Source: Parapristionchus giblindavisi (lineage: Eukaryota; Nematoda; Chromadorea; Rhabditida; Diplogasteridae). From it: a stretch of DNA of 64,000 bases. This document shows positions 11,623-64,000 of this stretch, in pieces; position 1 is the stretch's first letter; the number at the start of each line of letters is the position of its first letter. The DNA lies in assembly GCA_943737045.1 (NCBI GenBank), contig CALSFV010000393.1, positions 62,001-126,000 of the forward strand, read 5' to 3'. Made by a program: the position numbers and the translations under genes. The notes under the pieces were generated by a model. That model was not told the origin of the DNA. It worked only from the letters and a program-made list of their open reading frames with translations, and searched no databases.

Positions 11623-12419
11623 TCAAGAGGGAGACAGGGGAAAGTGAGGCAAATCGATTCGCGTTTGAATTCATTCAGATGTGAGTCATGGGCAGAGTAG
11701 AGAAGAGGTAGATTATGAACGAACGTGAAAGAACGATGGTGCAGAAACAGAGGAACAGATGACTATCTACACAGAGATTAAATTTACCCGAATGCCGTTA
11801 GTTGGCGAACAATTTGCCCCCGTATTCAGGCGAACGCTAGCCTGTATATGGGTAAATCGGTGGTTTTTGAGCTACCATTTGCCCGAATATGGGCAAATCG
11901 TTTACACAAGTATCATAAGTTGGCAAATCTATTACCCATATTTGGGTAAGTTTGCTCTCAGTGTATGTACACAGCACTGTATTGATATTTGTTTCAGAAT
12001 TAAAGTTTATTTTTAAAAACTGAGCGAATTACCAAGAATTAAAATTAGTTTGACGAAAAAATGAGAATGAGATAGAGGCAGATTTTGGGGGGGGAGGGGG
12101 GGGGGACAAAAAATCAGTGTAACCACTTCAAGGCACAGCCGAAGAAATTTTACTCTCCGCGCAGGCAACGACCAAGAAAGCGATAGAGTTTGGCCAGAGC
12201 GGAGAATGTCATTGTTGGGGTATACCTTTAAGACTATTATACATATTATGTGTAAAAAAGACTCGAGGCTCGTAATGCGAGCAAAACAATGCCAATTGTT
12301 TCCGACAAAACGCTGTCCGACTCTCTCTCGTTTCACACGCTCTCTCGTCGTTCTCTAACCGTGTACAGTTCATTTATGATTTTTGCAATAAAACGGATAT
12401 ACCCAAGAAAAATGTTTCG

Positions 12420-12756
12420 AGAACAGGTCACCTTTTTGGTACAAAAATCAGCTTTTTGCGTTTTGCGCCCCGAAGACGACTTAGCAGCGAATGAGACATA
12501 AACAACTTTTTTGAAGAGCATTAGAATACGGTTCGAATGACACCTGTCAGCTCGCAGTACGATGAAAATGAACCGAGTTATGATCATTTTCAGGGTAGAT
12601 CACAAAAAATCGATAATCTGCAATTTTGGCCAAATCAAGTGATTAGGCCTTCTCATGACCCCCAACCACACCCACTGACCGACTTTCATCGAAATCGGAG
12701 ACAAAAAAATTTTCCTAGTGGCAGGCGTTTCTACACTTTTACAGAAGACCCGTGAT
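12420..12756. mobile_element. Diverged right end of a TA-inserting palindromic element
   Basis: AAAATCGATAATCTGCAATTTTGGC..CC..CATCGAAATCGGAGACAAAAAAATTTT..TTTTACAGAAGACCCGTGATA follows the order of blocks seen at 51010-51178. No matching left end was found, so it is a fragment. Confidence 0.5.
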
Positions 12757-13647
12757 AAATCGGAAAGGACAAGCAGTGAGAACTGCACGTTTTAGAGACT
12801 CTCTCGAATATTTTTCAATTTCTTTAACCAGTGAACAGCGCATACATAACTTGTTATGACTCTCTAACAATGCGTGGGAAGCCATAGTACGTCACACTTT
12901 ATACAGGAAGCGGAGTAAGCTCAGAGTTAAACGAAAAAAGATATTAATCCAATACGATTATAGATTAGATTTATGATTATATGTGCATACATTACTGATT
13001 ATAGAAGGTGACGGGATCGTTTTTAGTGGACAAACCTCGGGAGACAGCTATGCTTTATATTTATAAATGGATAATGGATTATAGATTATTATTAAATTAT
13101 AGATTATTGATTATAGACGAGGAATATCCATGAATCATTTCAAGAATACGAAACCATCCCACACAAAACAAATTCAGACGGCTCGGCAGTAACTGAATTT
13201 GCCCCGTACGAACTTTGAAAGCGAAAGGGAAAAAAGAGAGAAATTCTCTCAAGGCGGCGAGGACGAGAGAGCTCCATCGATTCTACAATGTTCCCCAGGG
13301 CGACGACTCTAGAGGGAATACTATTTCTTTCGAGTGAGAAACCGCCCGTTGTTTGCTCTAAAGATCGTCATCCTTAAACAACACACCATCGAAACGAAAA
13401 TTATGAAATACATGAAAGAATAAATAAATAAAATATTTAGAATAAATTGAATCGCATTTTGTCTACAGCCAATATTTGTCTACAGGGGCGGAGCTTAGCG
13501 TAAGATGCGTGCAGCTTCGTGGTCAAACACGCGCGGCAGAATAGAAGCGTGATCAGGCTCCGCCCCGTTTTCGTGAACTCGGCTTTTTCCTTGATTTTGT
13601 TAGTTTTCGCTTTTGTATTTTTGTAATGTGGTTTGATTTAGGGTAAG

Positions 13648-16600
13648 ATGAAGCTGGGTGGATTGGTGCAACATGAACTGGCTGAGGCCGACGCGAATTG
13701 CACCAACGGCATTCCTTGGATCAAAAATGTCAGTTTAATATTTCTCCTTGTTTTTTTTTTTAAATATTACGAATCTGTTCAGTCAGATTAGTCGTTTGAC
13801 TACGATTGTCATAGTCTTATTTGTTCACATTGTGATCTCGATCGCTGTGCTTGACCTAAAAGTCTCTAATTCGTAAAAAAGCATTCGCGAAGAAAGCGTT
13901 CACAACTCCCCCCGTTCGTTAAACTCTGATGAATGAGCTCTGTGGCCTTAGTCTTTACATGGACTACTTGTGTTCTTTTAGGTATTCAACGATTGCGTCG
14001 ATACAGAGCTGAAATTGGTCGGATTCGTGATTGGATTGATCTCTCTCGTCAGTTTCTTTCCCCTGTTCTTGTCACCAATGAATCACACGAATAGCTATGA
14101 TATCATTAGCTGTCTTATTTTTTTCTTTATTCCGTCATATACATAACAGGAAAATGGGATGAGATGAAAGGATTGATGGATGTCCGTTGCTGTGGTAGCG
14201 ATATCGGTGTTTATTTTGGGTGCACTGGCAGTTTGGGATCTTCGATTACATTCCGTATATCGATTCAAATCAATCGATATGTAGATCAGTACGAAACCCA
14301 GGGATCACTAAATGATGTACTTGTTATCGAGCATACGTTCTACCTCAGCCGTGAATCTGCACTTGCAGCGATAACGAACTACTATTTATAACTGACCGAG
14401 AACAACAGAAATTGAGTGTGATATGAACGTACCGCTGTGACCACACCTTTAGTGAACTGGTCTACCAATCGGTAATTAATGGTCTAAAAGGAATAGGCAA
14501 ATCCCGTTATGCGAGGCACACCTAGCACTGTGGGAGATCACTGCTGGGCCAGTGGTAATTAATGATCTACAAATCGATAATTAATGGTCTACCAATCGAT
14601 AATTGTAGGTTCTGTGGTTGGTTCCGCTGTTCCCTCAGCTTCAACAGAACTACCGAACCAAGAAATGTGAGGGTATCTCGCTCATCTTCCTCTTCTTCTG
14701 GTTCGTGTCGTGCGCATGTGCTTTTGTTATTATTATTTTATTGATTTTTATTATTTTATTGATTTTTATTATTTTATTGATTTTTATTATTTCATTGATT
14801 GGTTAAATGGGGTTCTCATTATGTATATCTCTACCTATCACCGAAAAACATTCTCTTTACGGAATTCATAGGTACGGGAATCATTCCCTTATAGGTGAGT
14901 GAAAATGATCGTCCTGGCTTATAAGGGACGGATTTCCGGAAAGAGCAAAGCATGCTAGGGAATCCCCTTATAATATAGGTAGATAATAGATTGATATAGA
15001 TATATCCTTTATGGATAAGGGATCTGTGGGTGTTTTCACTATGTTGTACTCTCATGGTTAGAAGCCGTATAGTTAATGTAATTTCGGTTTGTCGTATCTT
15101 CGTACTATGTATATATGTTAGCTCGATGTGTACTTATCGATTGAAACGGTCAATTAATAATAATAATTATAATAATAATAATAACAATGTATATCGATTG
15201 ATTCAGGCTGATTGGAGATATGTGCAATCTCGTCGGAGCCCTGCTCACCAACCAACAGCCGATCCAGAAGATCATAGGAGTCTATTACATCATACAGGTA
15301 TTGTGGTGTGTGGTGTGGCGACGTTTCCTAAACATACATTTTTGATCTCTGATCTACAATCGATAGATAGTTCATGTTTTTGATAAATGAGAGAATACTC
15401 ATAGCCTCACAATGCGAGGATTGATCCACCATATATGGCTCATTTTCAGTCACTGTATGCGCAAATAAGCTAAAATGACGATTTTAAAGCGCAAACCCCC
15501 GCCATTTCGAAAATTTACCTACTATATAAAATAACAGCGAGGGTACCGGAAATGTATGTTCCTAAACGTAGTAGCATTACAGGATCTCACGCTATGGGCA
15601 CAGTACGGTTACTACACGAAGATCTACCCGGCGAAGGCACAACGATGTATGTGATTTGTTGACTTTTCTTCCGTGTTTTATGTGGTTAATGTGAAATACA
15701 CGCTCCTGAAATTACCCTGTGCAATATGATTTCTGGTTTAAACTTGGGCAAAATTAAATCTGCAAAAGAAAATTTATTTTATTTATTTATCATCCATGAT
15801 AAATATATTTCAACAAGTAAAATACGATTGAAATGAAGAAATTATTTTAAGAATACTCGGTATCTCATGCCCTGGCAAAATTGGTGTAAAGTTCGCATTT
15901 TGACTTTGCCTTGATAAGTGCTGCTTAGATGATTGATATGATTCGATCGATTCTAATCTGCACGTCGTTAAAACGTCTTCATTCATTTGCACCCTCCGTT
16001 TACCCCGAGTTTCATCGTGCCAGGAGAGTTGCTCTTATCAGCCACGAATGAATTGTGAGGAGAGTGAACTGATAAGATGATAAGATTTAATGGATAGAAC
16101 GCAGAATCGTAACCTGGTGTCATTCATGGGATTTATGTTGGACATGAAACATGGAAGGGACGGGACGGCACTTGGTGGGATGAGAGCTATTCGACTGAGA
16201 GATAAACACTAATGAATAGACAAAGTAGGAGAATAGTTTTCATCCAGTCGGTTACCACCTTACATGGGCATCGACAGGGGAGGGTCATAGATTTTCGGCG
16301 CCCTCACCAGTTTTTATTTATATAATGGATCGATCTAGAAAAATCGCTATTTTTCACTTAAATTGTAATCTTTCGCATGAAAAACGAGCTTTATGTAGTG
16401 GGTCAATCCTGAAAATGAGCCGTATACAGTGGGTAGATCCTCACACTGTGAGGATATGAAAATGTATGGGGAGGGTGTCCGTGTAAAATTCGGGCTTTTC
16501 GTAAATTGTGGAATACTCAACCACACCCCCCCCCCTTGTAAAAATGACTTTTATGTGAAAATGCCCCCGTAAAATTTACCCTTTTAAATATTTTTCGTTC

Positions 16601-16673
16601 GAATGCCCATTGTAGAATCGAGTTCCATGTGCCCCGCCTCTTAATTGCTGTTGCGCCTCGGGCGTTGATAGAA

Positions 16674-16709
<36 letters not shown>

Positions 16710-17593
16710 GTATGCATCCGATACAGTGCCAATCGGACGAATTTATGACATTGCCCCTTGTTCCTGATCAGTGTGTGCATCATACATTTTGAAAACCGAC
16801 ACCTTGTGTGTATCGAAGACAGTTGTCTCTCATGGGATATGTGTCAATTGAGAAACGTGGTGTCGGGGCGAAATGACACATATAACAATATAAAATATTA
16901 GTTTTATTGCATGTCATTTCGTATATTACTATTTACATCATACATTGTCATACCCTCGCAGTGCGAGGATTGGCCCACTATATAAGGCCCATTTTAGGCC
17001 ACTTGATAAAAAATTAAGCTAAAAATGACGATTTTTAAGCGAAAATAACGAATTTTGTGAGCCAAACCATCCTATTTTGGGGATTGACCCACTATATAAA
17101 AAATTAACGGCTAGGGTACCGAAAATGTATGATTTACATCTTTATGTGGGTTTCGGAAAGTATGACAGAGCAATGCTGAATTAATATTAGGGGTTGAGTT
17201 GATGAGACTGGTAAATAATTTTAACTTTAAAAAATTCAATAATAGTAGAGATAGATAATGGATCGATAGCTCGATGAAGAGAATTAGTAGATAATATAGT
17301 ACATACCGAGCCATTAGCTTTTTCCATTGTAGGTTTTTGGCATTCATCGTATATGTCATGTGTGTGAAACATGTAAATGACGGGAAGATGAGGCAGAGTT
17401 GTTATTGCTCAAAATGCTCCCAATAAGCGTGAATAGAGTGAATATGATTAGAGGGAAAAGAGTGCAAATTCTTATTTTTTATTATTAATACCATACATGG
17501 GCGGGAGCTCGATTCTACAGGCGGCATCCAAACGAAAAATGGTTAATTTTCAAAAATGGTTAATTTAATTTTCCTGTAAAAAATAAATGAAAT

Positions 17594-17647
<54 letters not shown>

Positions 17648-20600
17648 TTTCAGCCTCCACAATCGTTGTACCATGTCTGCTGATGGCCATGTCCCTGGGC
17701 GCCTTCTCGCTCACTTCCGGTGGTACCGTATCCAGCTCCTCGGCTATCGTTGAGGGACTCCCGGCGGGAAGACGCCTGCTATCGATTGAGAGGTATCGTA
17801 ATCACCAATTGTGTTTTGTATTTTTTTGTTTTGCACGGCCATGCAGACGTCTATTTCTTAGACTGCAATTTTACAATTGCCTCTTTATAATTTGTGTTAT
17901 TGTTAGAGTAATTGTTCACGTTTGGAAGGGGAGTAATGATATGATAATAATAATAATCTTCAGCGAGCCTCTATCATTGATGCAATCACTGGCAATGTGG
18001 CCCATCTTCGAGTCGTACACTGACGCTGTGAGCATTAACTTAATTAAATATAGTAATTAAATTTTGAAGATCTTTTCGTGATCTCCATTATGCGTTCTGA
18101 ATTGATTTTGAAATTGGAATAGAATGTACGAATATGTGTTAATTAATTAAATAAATTATTAATAATAAATTATGTTTATATTTTGTCTTATTAAGTTGGG
18201 CTACGTCATCGGATCGATAGCTGCCGTCTGCTATTTCTCTGGTCGAATTCCCCAATTGATCAAAAACTATCGGTTAGTTTAATTAATTTTTTCGAATCTC
18301 ATTTATATATGTATATATATATATATATATCATTACCCTAGTAGTCATCTCCCGCTTGGATTCGTGTGCCTTTAATAACGCAATAACGTTTACATATACC
18401 TTTCACTAAACCGCGTATTGTGTTTAGCACTTCATCACGATATTCCCTTGTACTTTTTTAGTCTGTGAAACGGCGAAGTGACGGGTGCATGGTAATATTG
18501 TTCGCTGTTATAGTTTTGTATGGTGTGCCGTACAACACCCTGCAAAGAGCATCTCTGCACGCAATTCTCCTGACCTTGTTTAGTCTGTGAAACGGCGAAG
18601 TGACGGGTGCATGGTAATAAGAGTAACTGAACGAGCCCTTGCGCGCCCTATTGTTCGCTGTTATACTTTTGTATGGTGTGCCGTACAGCACCCTGCAAAG
18701 AGCATTTCTGCGCGCAATTCTCCTGACCTTGTTTAGTCTGTGAAACGGCGAAGTGACGGGTGCATAAATAAAAGATAATATGGAGCTGAAGAGAGGTATC
18801 GTATTGAAAATGAAATGGATACGTTCAAAAGAATATACGTGAATGATTATTATGAAATCTGGCTACCAAAGTAGGTACGAAGAAGAAATTAAGCCCGGAC
18901 TGGCGTTGCCCTGAATTATCACTGGCCAAACAGTGGTCTGGGGATATTCCCCTTTTTGCTTTTTACTAAACGTAAGGACCGTTGCACATATCTTATTGTC
19001 AGCTATTATCATTTTGTTTTTCGTGAACTATAACTTAGCAGCTATGCACGATATTCTCCCGACCTTGTTTAGTCTGTGAAACGGCGAAGTGACGGGTGCA
19101 TGGTTATAAGAGTAACTGGGCGAGAGGAAAAAAACTGGCTCCAATATGAATTTGTATGACGTATTAAAATTAAATATGGCTAGTAATGTGATTCGGATTG
19201 CTGTTTGCATCCAGTGGCGAATCTATTTTTTTATCCAGATCCAGAGTTTTCACACTGTTTTTTGCTAATCTTGATTGAAATTTTGAACTCACATTACATT
19301 TTGGCTTTTAAAACAACTTATCGGCTGGGCTTGTAATCAATTACTATTAAATCACTAATACGCTTAAATTCTGTCTTAGTTATTAAACAAAATCATAATA
19401 ATAATAATAATAATATTAATAATAATAATAATGGTATTCTTCTCATAGTCGTCAATCGTGTGAGGGTCTCTCCATCCTCATGTTCTACATCATCGTCGCC
19501 GCCAATCTCACCTACGGAATATCGGTTGGTGTTTTTTTTAAAGTTTAATTTTAATTAAGTAAAATTTTTGTATTAAATTTTTTTAAATATTTTAAGAAAT
19601 ATGTGTAAACTCAAGACTTTATTTATTAGGATATTGCAAAATTCGTTCAGTTTCAGACAATTCAGAGGAATTCGTATATATCATTATCGTGAATGAAATT
19701 TTGTCCCTGACATCGTACATTTTTTCTTGTTCTTATTATATTATTCTTATTCTCTATTTTCATAACAACAAAATTGAGGGAAAGAATTAATCTTTGATTT
19801 AAAAAAATAATTGTCGCCGATATCATTCATTATAGGTGCTCCTCGGTTCAACCGGATGGCTCTACATTGTCCGCCATCTGCCCTGGCTCGCTGGTTAGTA
19901 GAGCAATATTTATTTTATTTTAATATTGATTTCATACATTGCCATGCCCTAGCAGAGCGAGGATTGACCCACTATGTAAGGCCCATTTTAGGCCACTTGA
20001 TAAAAAATGAAGCTAAAAATGACGAATTTTGTGAATCAACCCACCCTATTTCGAGAATTGACCCACTATATACAAATAGACGGCGAGGGTACCGAAAATG
20101 TATGATTTATTTTGTTTTATCACATGCTCGCGCATGAACGAGACAGTCGAAATAAGTATGAGAAAAAAGATAAATAACATGATAGGTACTCAAACCACTA
20201 ATGATAGTGAATTAAAAGTACGAAAAGGAATTTGTATATGTCAGTACAACATTCTTGATATTAATTTTTTAAATAAAACATATAACAAAATATAACAATA
20301 TATTAATATATTTAAATATAACAATATATTAATTAAAACAAACTGATAGTGAGCAAAAGGAAGCAAATGGCTCGTCTCATTCGCAAGAAAATATTATGTA
20401 GGAATTAAAAAGTGGGTCGAAATATTTGTGACATCCTAATAGTACCTGGTGAAGGCTAGTTTCGCGCGGTCAATTTGCCTGTTGAATGCGCGCGTTTTTC
20501 AATCGCTGTGATGACTCTTCGGGCACAAATTAATTTGTTTCTGCATAGTGCGAGAATGTGTCAGATATAGATGGATGTGATCTACGTTCACTTTCATTTT

Positions 20601-20709
20601 TTTAATCTTAAATTTAAAAAATTATTGAAAAACCTTTATTTTACCTCATTCAACCATTGGTTGGAACTCAGATCAGATCAAATGACAGATATTCTCCCGT
20701 TATATATGT

Positions 20710-20740
<31 letters not shown>

Positions 20741-20895
20741 ATATTATTATTATTATATTTTGAGGTTCTCTCGGCTGCTGTGCGTTCGACGCCATCATGA
20801 TCTCGCAGTACTACTACTACGAGAGAATCAACAGAGCTGCGGGCGGAGCCGGAGTTGAGCGCGAGAGGCTGCTCGAGGAGGGCGATGATGAGTGA
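13648..20895 (+). CDS. laat-1: Lysosomal cationic amino-acid transporter (PQ-loop; LAAT-1/PQLC2-like), 11 exons
   Basis: Exons: 13648-13728, 13982-14047, 14609-14709, 15207-15297, 15583-15646, 17654-17792, 17964-18027, 18196-18272, 19449-19524, 19836-19893, 20765-20895; 948 nt, 315 aa, all phases consistent. Known role of the family: seven-helix exporter of Lys/Arg from lysosomes. Two PQ-loop motifs are present, LFPQLQQNY (Pro58-Gln59) and GRIPQLIKNY (Pro221-Gln222), each followed by a (K)CEG[IL]S block. The exon 4 block NLVGALLTNQQPIQKIIGVY is typical of the family. There is an N-glycosylation sequon at Asn17 before the first helix. The C-terminus has an acidic dileucine signal (ERERLLEE, Leu308-309), fitting lysosomal sorting. 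The exon 3 donor could also lie 3 nt earlier (14706), giving 314 aa. The ATG lies 6 nt after a TTTAG acceptor-like site, suggesting trans-splicing. Confidence 0.95.
14100..14330. repeat. Family J repeat in laat-1 intron 2
   Basis: Shares AACAGGAAA(A/G)TG.GA..GGATTGATGGATGTCCG(T/A).GC with 45255-45305. Degenerate. Confidence 0.45.
15333..15558. mobile_element. CATA-type MITE, family B, in laat-1 intron 4
   Basis: Starts CATACATTTTT and ends GGTACCGGAAATGTATG; flanked by the 8-bp duplication TTCCTAAA (15325-15332 and 15559-15566). Has an extra block of roughly 50 bp near the left end. Its right flank is only 16 bp from the exon 5 start. Confidence 0.85.
16260..16642. mobile_element. Family F element split by a family B element
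   Basis: The outer sequence (CATGGGCATCGACAGGGG .. GTAAAATTTACCC..TTTTTCGTTCGAATGCCC..GTAGAATCG..CCCCGCC) matches the intact family F copy at 60184-60374. The family B copy at 16286-16468 lies inside it. Confidence 0.75.
16286..16468. mobile_element. CATA-type MITE, family B, nested in family F
   Basis: CATAGATTTTCGGCGCCCTC at one end and GATATGAAAATGTATG at the other, with the 8-bp duplication GGGAGGGT on both sides (16278-16285, 16469-16476). Confidence 0.87.
16676..16709. repeat. (TTA)n array
   Basis: About 11 TTA units in laat-1 intron 5. A second array (17597-17645) runs up to the exon 6 acceptor at 17653. Confidence 0.9.
16939..17131. mobile_element. CATA-type MITE, family B
   Basis: CATACATTGTCATACCCTCG to GGTACCGAAAATGTATG, flanked by ATTTACAT (16931-16938 and 17132-17139). 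In laat-1 intron 5. Confidence 0.9.
17492..17575. mobile_element. Partial family F element
   Basis: CATACATGGGCGGGAGCTCGATTCTACAGG.GGCATCC.AACGAAAAATGG is the inverted left end of the family F sequence at 60300-60374; the remainder is missing. Confidence 0.6.
18440..19120. repeat. Family G repeats: four copies of GTGAAACGGCGAAGTGACGG
   Basis: In laat-1 intron 8, TTTAGTCTGTGAAACGGCGA.. occurs at about 18460, 18580, 18735 and 19070, the first three with shared flanks (GTACA.CACCCTGCAAAGAGC). Further copies are in mel-11 introns at about 42555, 42970, 43505 and 44465. All are in the same orientation. Element class unknown. Confidence 0.75.
19933..20104. mobile_element. CATA-type MITE, family B
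   Basis: CATACATTGCCATGCCCTAG to GGTACCGAAAATGTATG with flanks ATTGATTT and ATTTATTT (one mismatch). In the last laat-1 intron. Confidence 0.82.
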
Positions 20896-22935
20896 TTACG
20901 GTAGGTTATGGTAGAACGACCATGTTGACTACGGTAGGTTACTGTAGTCGACTCCTATCCCACTAATGTAATCAATATTATCTACGTACACCTACCGATC
21001 ACAATCCTACTATCCCTAGTCCCTAGAGTATATCACGCCATATAGTATGCTAACAGTCTCCCGATTTGGCGTGCCACGCCAAATCGTCCGTGTTGCCCAA
21101 TACAAGTGATCTCGTTAGACCACACTTTATTGATTGATACCGCACACCACTCTCAGGGCCTCATTATGTATATAGATTGCCAGAGCTATGCACACGTTGG
21201 TATACTGTAACTGTATCTGATTATTGATTATCCTTCCGCTATGTACATCACAGATTGCATGACTGTATAATTGTATACCGTGTTGAAACCAATCAATAAT
21301 CGTGATTCCACGATTACGGTAGTCGACCCTCACCCGCTCCCCTTTCCTTGAACGTGTTAGCATTTCTATACACCTTATGGTTAGCCAAATTCAAATAATT
21401 CATTCCAGCCATTTTGAATTCAAAATCGAAAATATTTCGTTCAGAAAAAATTATTTCCTTTCCCCTGAGCATTTGCTCTTTCTTTTTAGAAAGCCTTTAA
21501 CACCCCCTACCCCTCCAACTTACTTCTTGCTTTTTCTCACTAGCTTAGCTGCCCTCCCCATATCTGTGAATTACTAATTGACGTTTGTTTTATGTACCGT
21601 ATCCTACCCCCTTTAAATCCCTTCCCCTCCCCCTATACTACAGTATCCCTAACGCACTAGTCTAATCTTGCAACGATTCTATCGTTAACTGACTTTCACA
21701 CTTGATAATTTGTCAATTTCCCAACCCCTCATGTATGCCCTTAGGGCTTATACACCCCTTATGGCCTCACACTTATTGCTATATTTTGTGCTAAAATTGC
21801 GATAAAGTTTATTCCATGTATGTCTTCTTTTTTTGTATATATACTGTAGTCTACCGTTCTCTTATACGGATAGACCAAAAATATACTGTAGAGTAGTACT
21901 GTATTGAGTACGGTAGTCATCGCTGGTTTCTGAGTGGGATTATCGATTAAAAGTATGGATCAATAATTGATTGATCTATAATGTGGGGGTGAGTCAGGCG
22001 AACTTCCGTGTAGATATCTCTCCGCATAGCTGGTGAGGGAAAAAAGAACGAGCAAGAGGGAGGAGGGGGACAGGGACAGGGACCGGTTTTAGAGCTATCT
22101 GAGACTGCGCTTTAACCCTCATCCCACCCTACCACCATTCTTCACCCCACTACCCTTTGATCTTGTCGATAATGACTGTAGGGATACGGTAGCTGCACCA
22201 TAAGAGGTTGGGAAAAGACAGAGAGGCTGTTAACCCAGCTAGGTCTTGTAGATAATGAAAATAGGGATATGGTAGGTGCACCATGAGAAAATGGGTAAAG
22301 ACAGACAGACAGACGGTGCACCAAAAAGTGCGAAACGAGTACCGGAGACTATCGAGCGTTTATGATTAGATCAAATCCCCCTCCTGTTCTTCCTCCACTT
22401 ACTCTCTATCTCTGTCTCCGGGAACTTTGAGACGACAGCTGTTACATGATTACGATGCGACACACTAAATGATAAAGCACACTTACCCTAACTTAAGTAC
22501 TTACCTAAGTGCACCCTACTTAAATTCAGCGTTTTTCCACAAAGGATTACGGCGCAGTTCAGGGTTACGATAGGTGTTAGATCATGAATGTGAAGGGAGG
22601 GGTGGAAGAGACATTGAGAACAAGGGAAATGACTTGCAAACGGGTTATTGGGGTGGTGGATAATTAATAGGGGATATGAGAAAGGGGTGGAGCTTTTATC
22701 ATATCAACAATTGCGATAAAGAGAAGTGACAGAAATTTAGATAGGGCGGAGTGGGGCGAGAGTGCCAGACGACCAGACACAAGCGAGAGTGTGGTGGTGT
22801 GGTGAGAGAGTGCGCCGCCGCTACACCGGTCAGTGAACGCAGAGGAGGGGGCAAATCGCGAGAGGAGAAGAAGCGAAGAAGTTGACGAAGAAGAGCAGGA
22901 GAAGAAGAAGGATAAGCTGTATATCGTCGTTGACG
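20896..22935. other. Intergenic region laat-1 to mel-11
   Basis: Immediately after the laat-1 stop are four TACGGTA/TACTGTA motifs (20895-20950). The pair CGATTTGGCG/CGCCAAATCG near 21062-21086 can form a hairpin. Bases 22175-22315 hold an imperfect duplication (GATAATGA.TGTAGGGATACGG .. GATAATGAAAATAGGGATATGG). Presumably the mel-11 promoter lies at the right end. No gene seen. Confidence 0.45.
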
Positions 22936-63211
<40,276 letters not shown>

Positions 63212-64000
63212 ATCGATTTATCGATTGATTTATTGACTGATTAGATTCCTTAATCTATCTACCGTATCCTATTCATCTATTGATTGATTGATTCCTAATT
63301 CATATATGTACCGTATAGCCAATTTTCAATATATAAATATTTATATTTTCAACTTGTACCTGTACTTGTGTGTGTTCTCGTTTTATCGATCGTTTTTTTG
63401 TGTTTGTGTTTCTCCCTCCCGATTTCTCACTTTGTGCCTTATCTACCCACATATTACCTTTATATAATATATAATATTTTCCACCCACGCCCTATCTTCC
63501 ACCGCCCTACCCTCCACCGCTTCGCAGCACCTTCTTTGCCAAAAAACAATCGATTACCCACAGCTTGATGTACCGTACTCCTCCATTTTCGTGCTTTTCG
63601 TTTATATTTGTAGAAAAATTATTGATTAGTTGGTCTATCTCCTATTAATTGTCTTTTTTCGCCATTAATAATCGTATCTTCTTTTCTTCATCTTCTTTGA
63701 TTCGTTTTTTTTCTTCTCGCTGGGATATGCTAATTCTATACACACATTTTATACTCGTCTATAATGTTAGCGTCATGCGCACTCTACACATTTCGCCGCC
63801 GCCGCGCACTTTTTTTGTTCTTAACTTACTGGCGCCGCGCACTTTTCTTGTTCTTATCTTACTGGCGCCGCGCACTTTTCTTGTTTTCATCTTTCTCCCA
63901 CCCACACTCGCACAGCTCCCTCTCATACGTCATCATCATAGTTGTTGCCTAAGCCCCGCCCCCACATTATATGAATTATAATGCCAAAACGTGAATAGAT
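63212..64000. other. 3' flank of mel-11
   Basis: No canonical AATAAA seen. A tandem repeat of about 28 bp (CTTACTGGCGCCGCGCACTT) has three copies at about 63800-63890. No gene seen up to the window end. Confidence 0.5.

Larger units (their letters stand above)
10461..13647. other. Divergent intergenic region between TMEM53-like gene and laat-1
   Basis: About 3.2 kb that should hold both promoters, but no core motif is recognisable. It contains family C elements (11160-11277, 12120-12236), a (GGGAGA)n tract (11518-11620), and a 12420-12756 segment resembling the right end of the palindrome at 49319-51176. A short array around 11790-11950 repeats GCCCGAATATGGGCAAAT-like text. No gene seen. Confidence 0.5.

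Overview
The window is eukaryotic nuclear DNA, most likely from a nematode, and a diplogasterid/Pristionchus-like worm is a reasonable but unproven guess. The evidence is intron-rich genes with GT..AG junctions, start codons lying just after splice-acceptor-like sequences (as expected for spliced-leader trans-splicing), and clear homologues of worm genes. There is no bacterial-type operon, rRNA, tRNA or CRISPR array that I can support.

Three multi-exon genes can be rebuilt with reading phase preserved across every junction. (1) A TMEM53/DUF829-family gene on the minus strand, 10460 down to 4321: 9 exons, 384 aa. (2) A lysosomal cationic amino-acid transporter of the PQ-loop family (LAAT-1/PQLC2/SLC66A1) on the plus strand, 13648-20895: 11 exons, about 315 aa. 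(3) A myosin-phosphatase targeting subunit (MEL-11/MYPT/PPP1R12) on the plus strand, 22936-63211: 29 exons, 1116 aa, filling almost two thirds of the window. The TMEM53-like and laat-1-like genes are head to head, and mel-11 follows laat-1 on the same strand.

A fourth candidate gene is a 773-codon single-exon ORF (57599-59920) on the same strand inside a 4.7-kb mel-11 intron. It has its own acceptor 1 nt before the ATG and an AATAAA 8 nt after the stop. It encodes an acidic, Val-Ala-Pro-Lys-repeat protein that I do not recognise. The mel-11 3' end also carries two alternative, related terminal exons that cannot be joined to each other in frame.

The rest is mainly transposon debris and simple repeats. 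There are several families of short elements with CATA...TATG tips and 8-bp target duplications, and a hAT-like CAGGGTTGGG element. There are two large palindromic elements, one nested inside another element and one carrying an unknown coding fragment. Two further foldback families (C and D), a 5'-truncated LINE with a 537-bp internal duplication, and many (TTA)n, (GAGAGG)n and (CT)n arrays complete the picture. A recurring TACGGTA motif is found in introns and forms several 5' splice sites.
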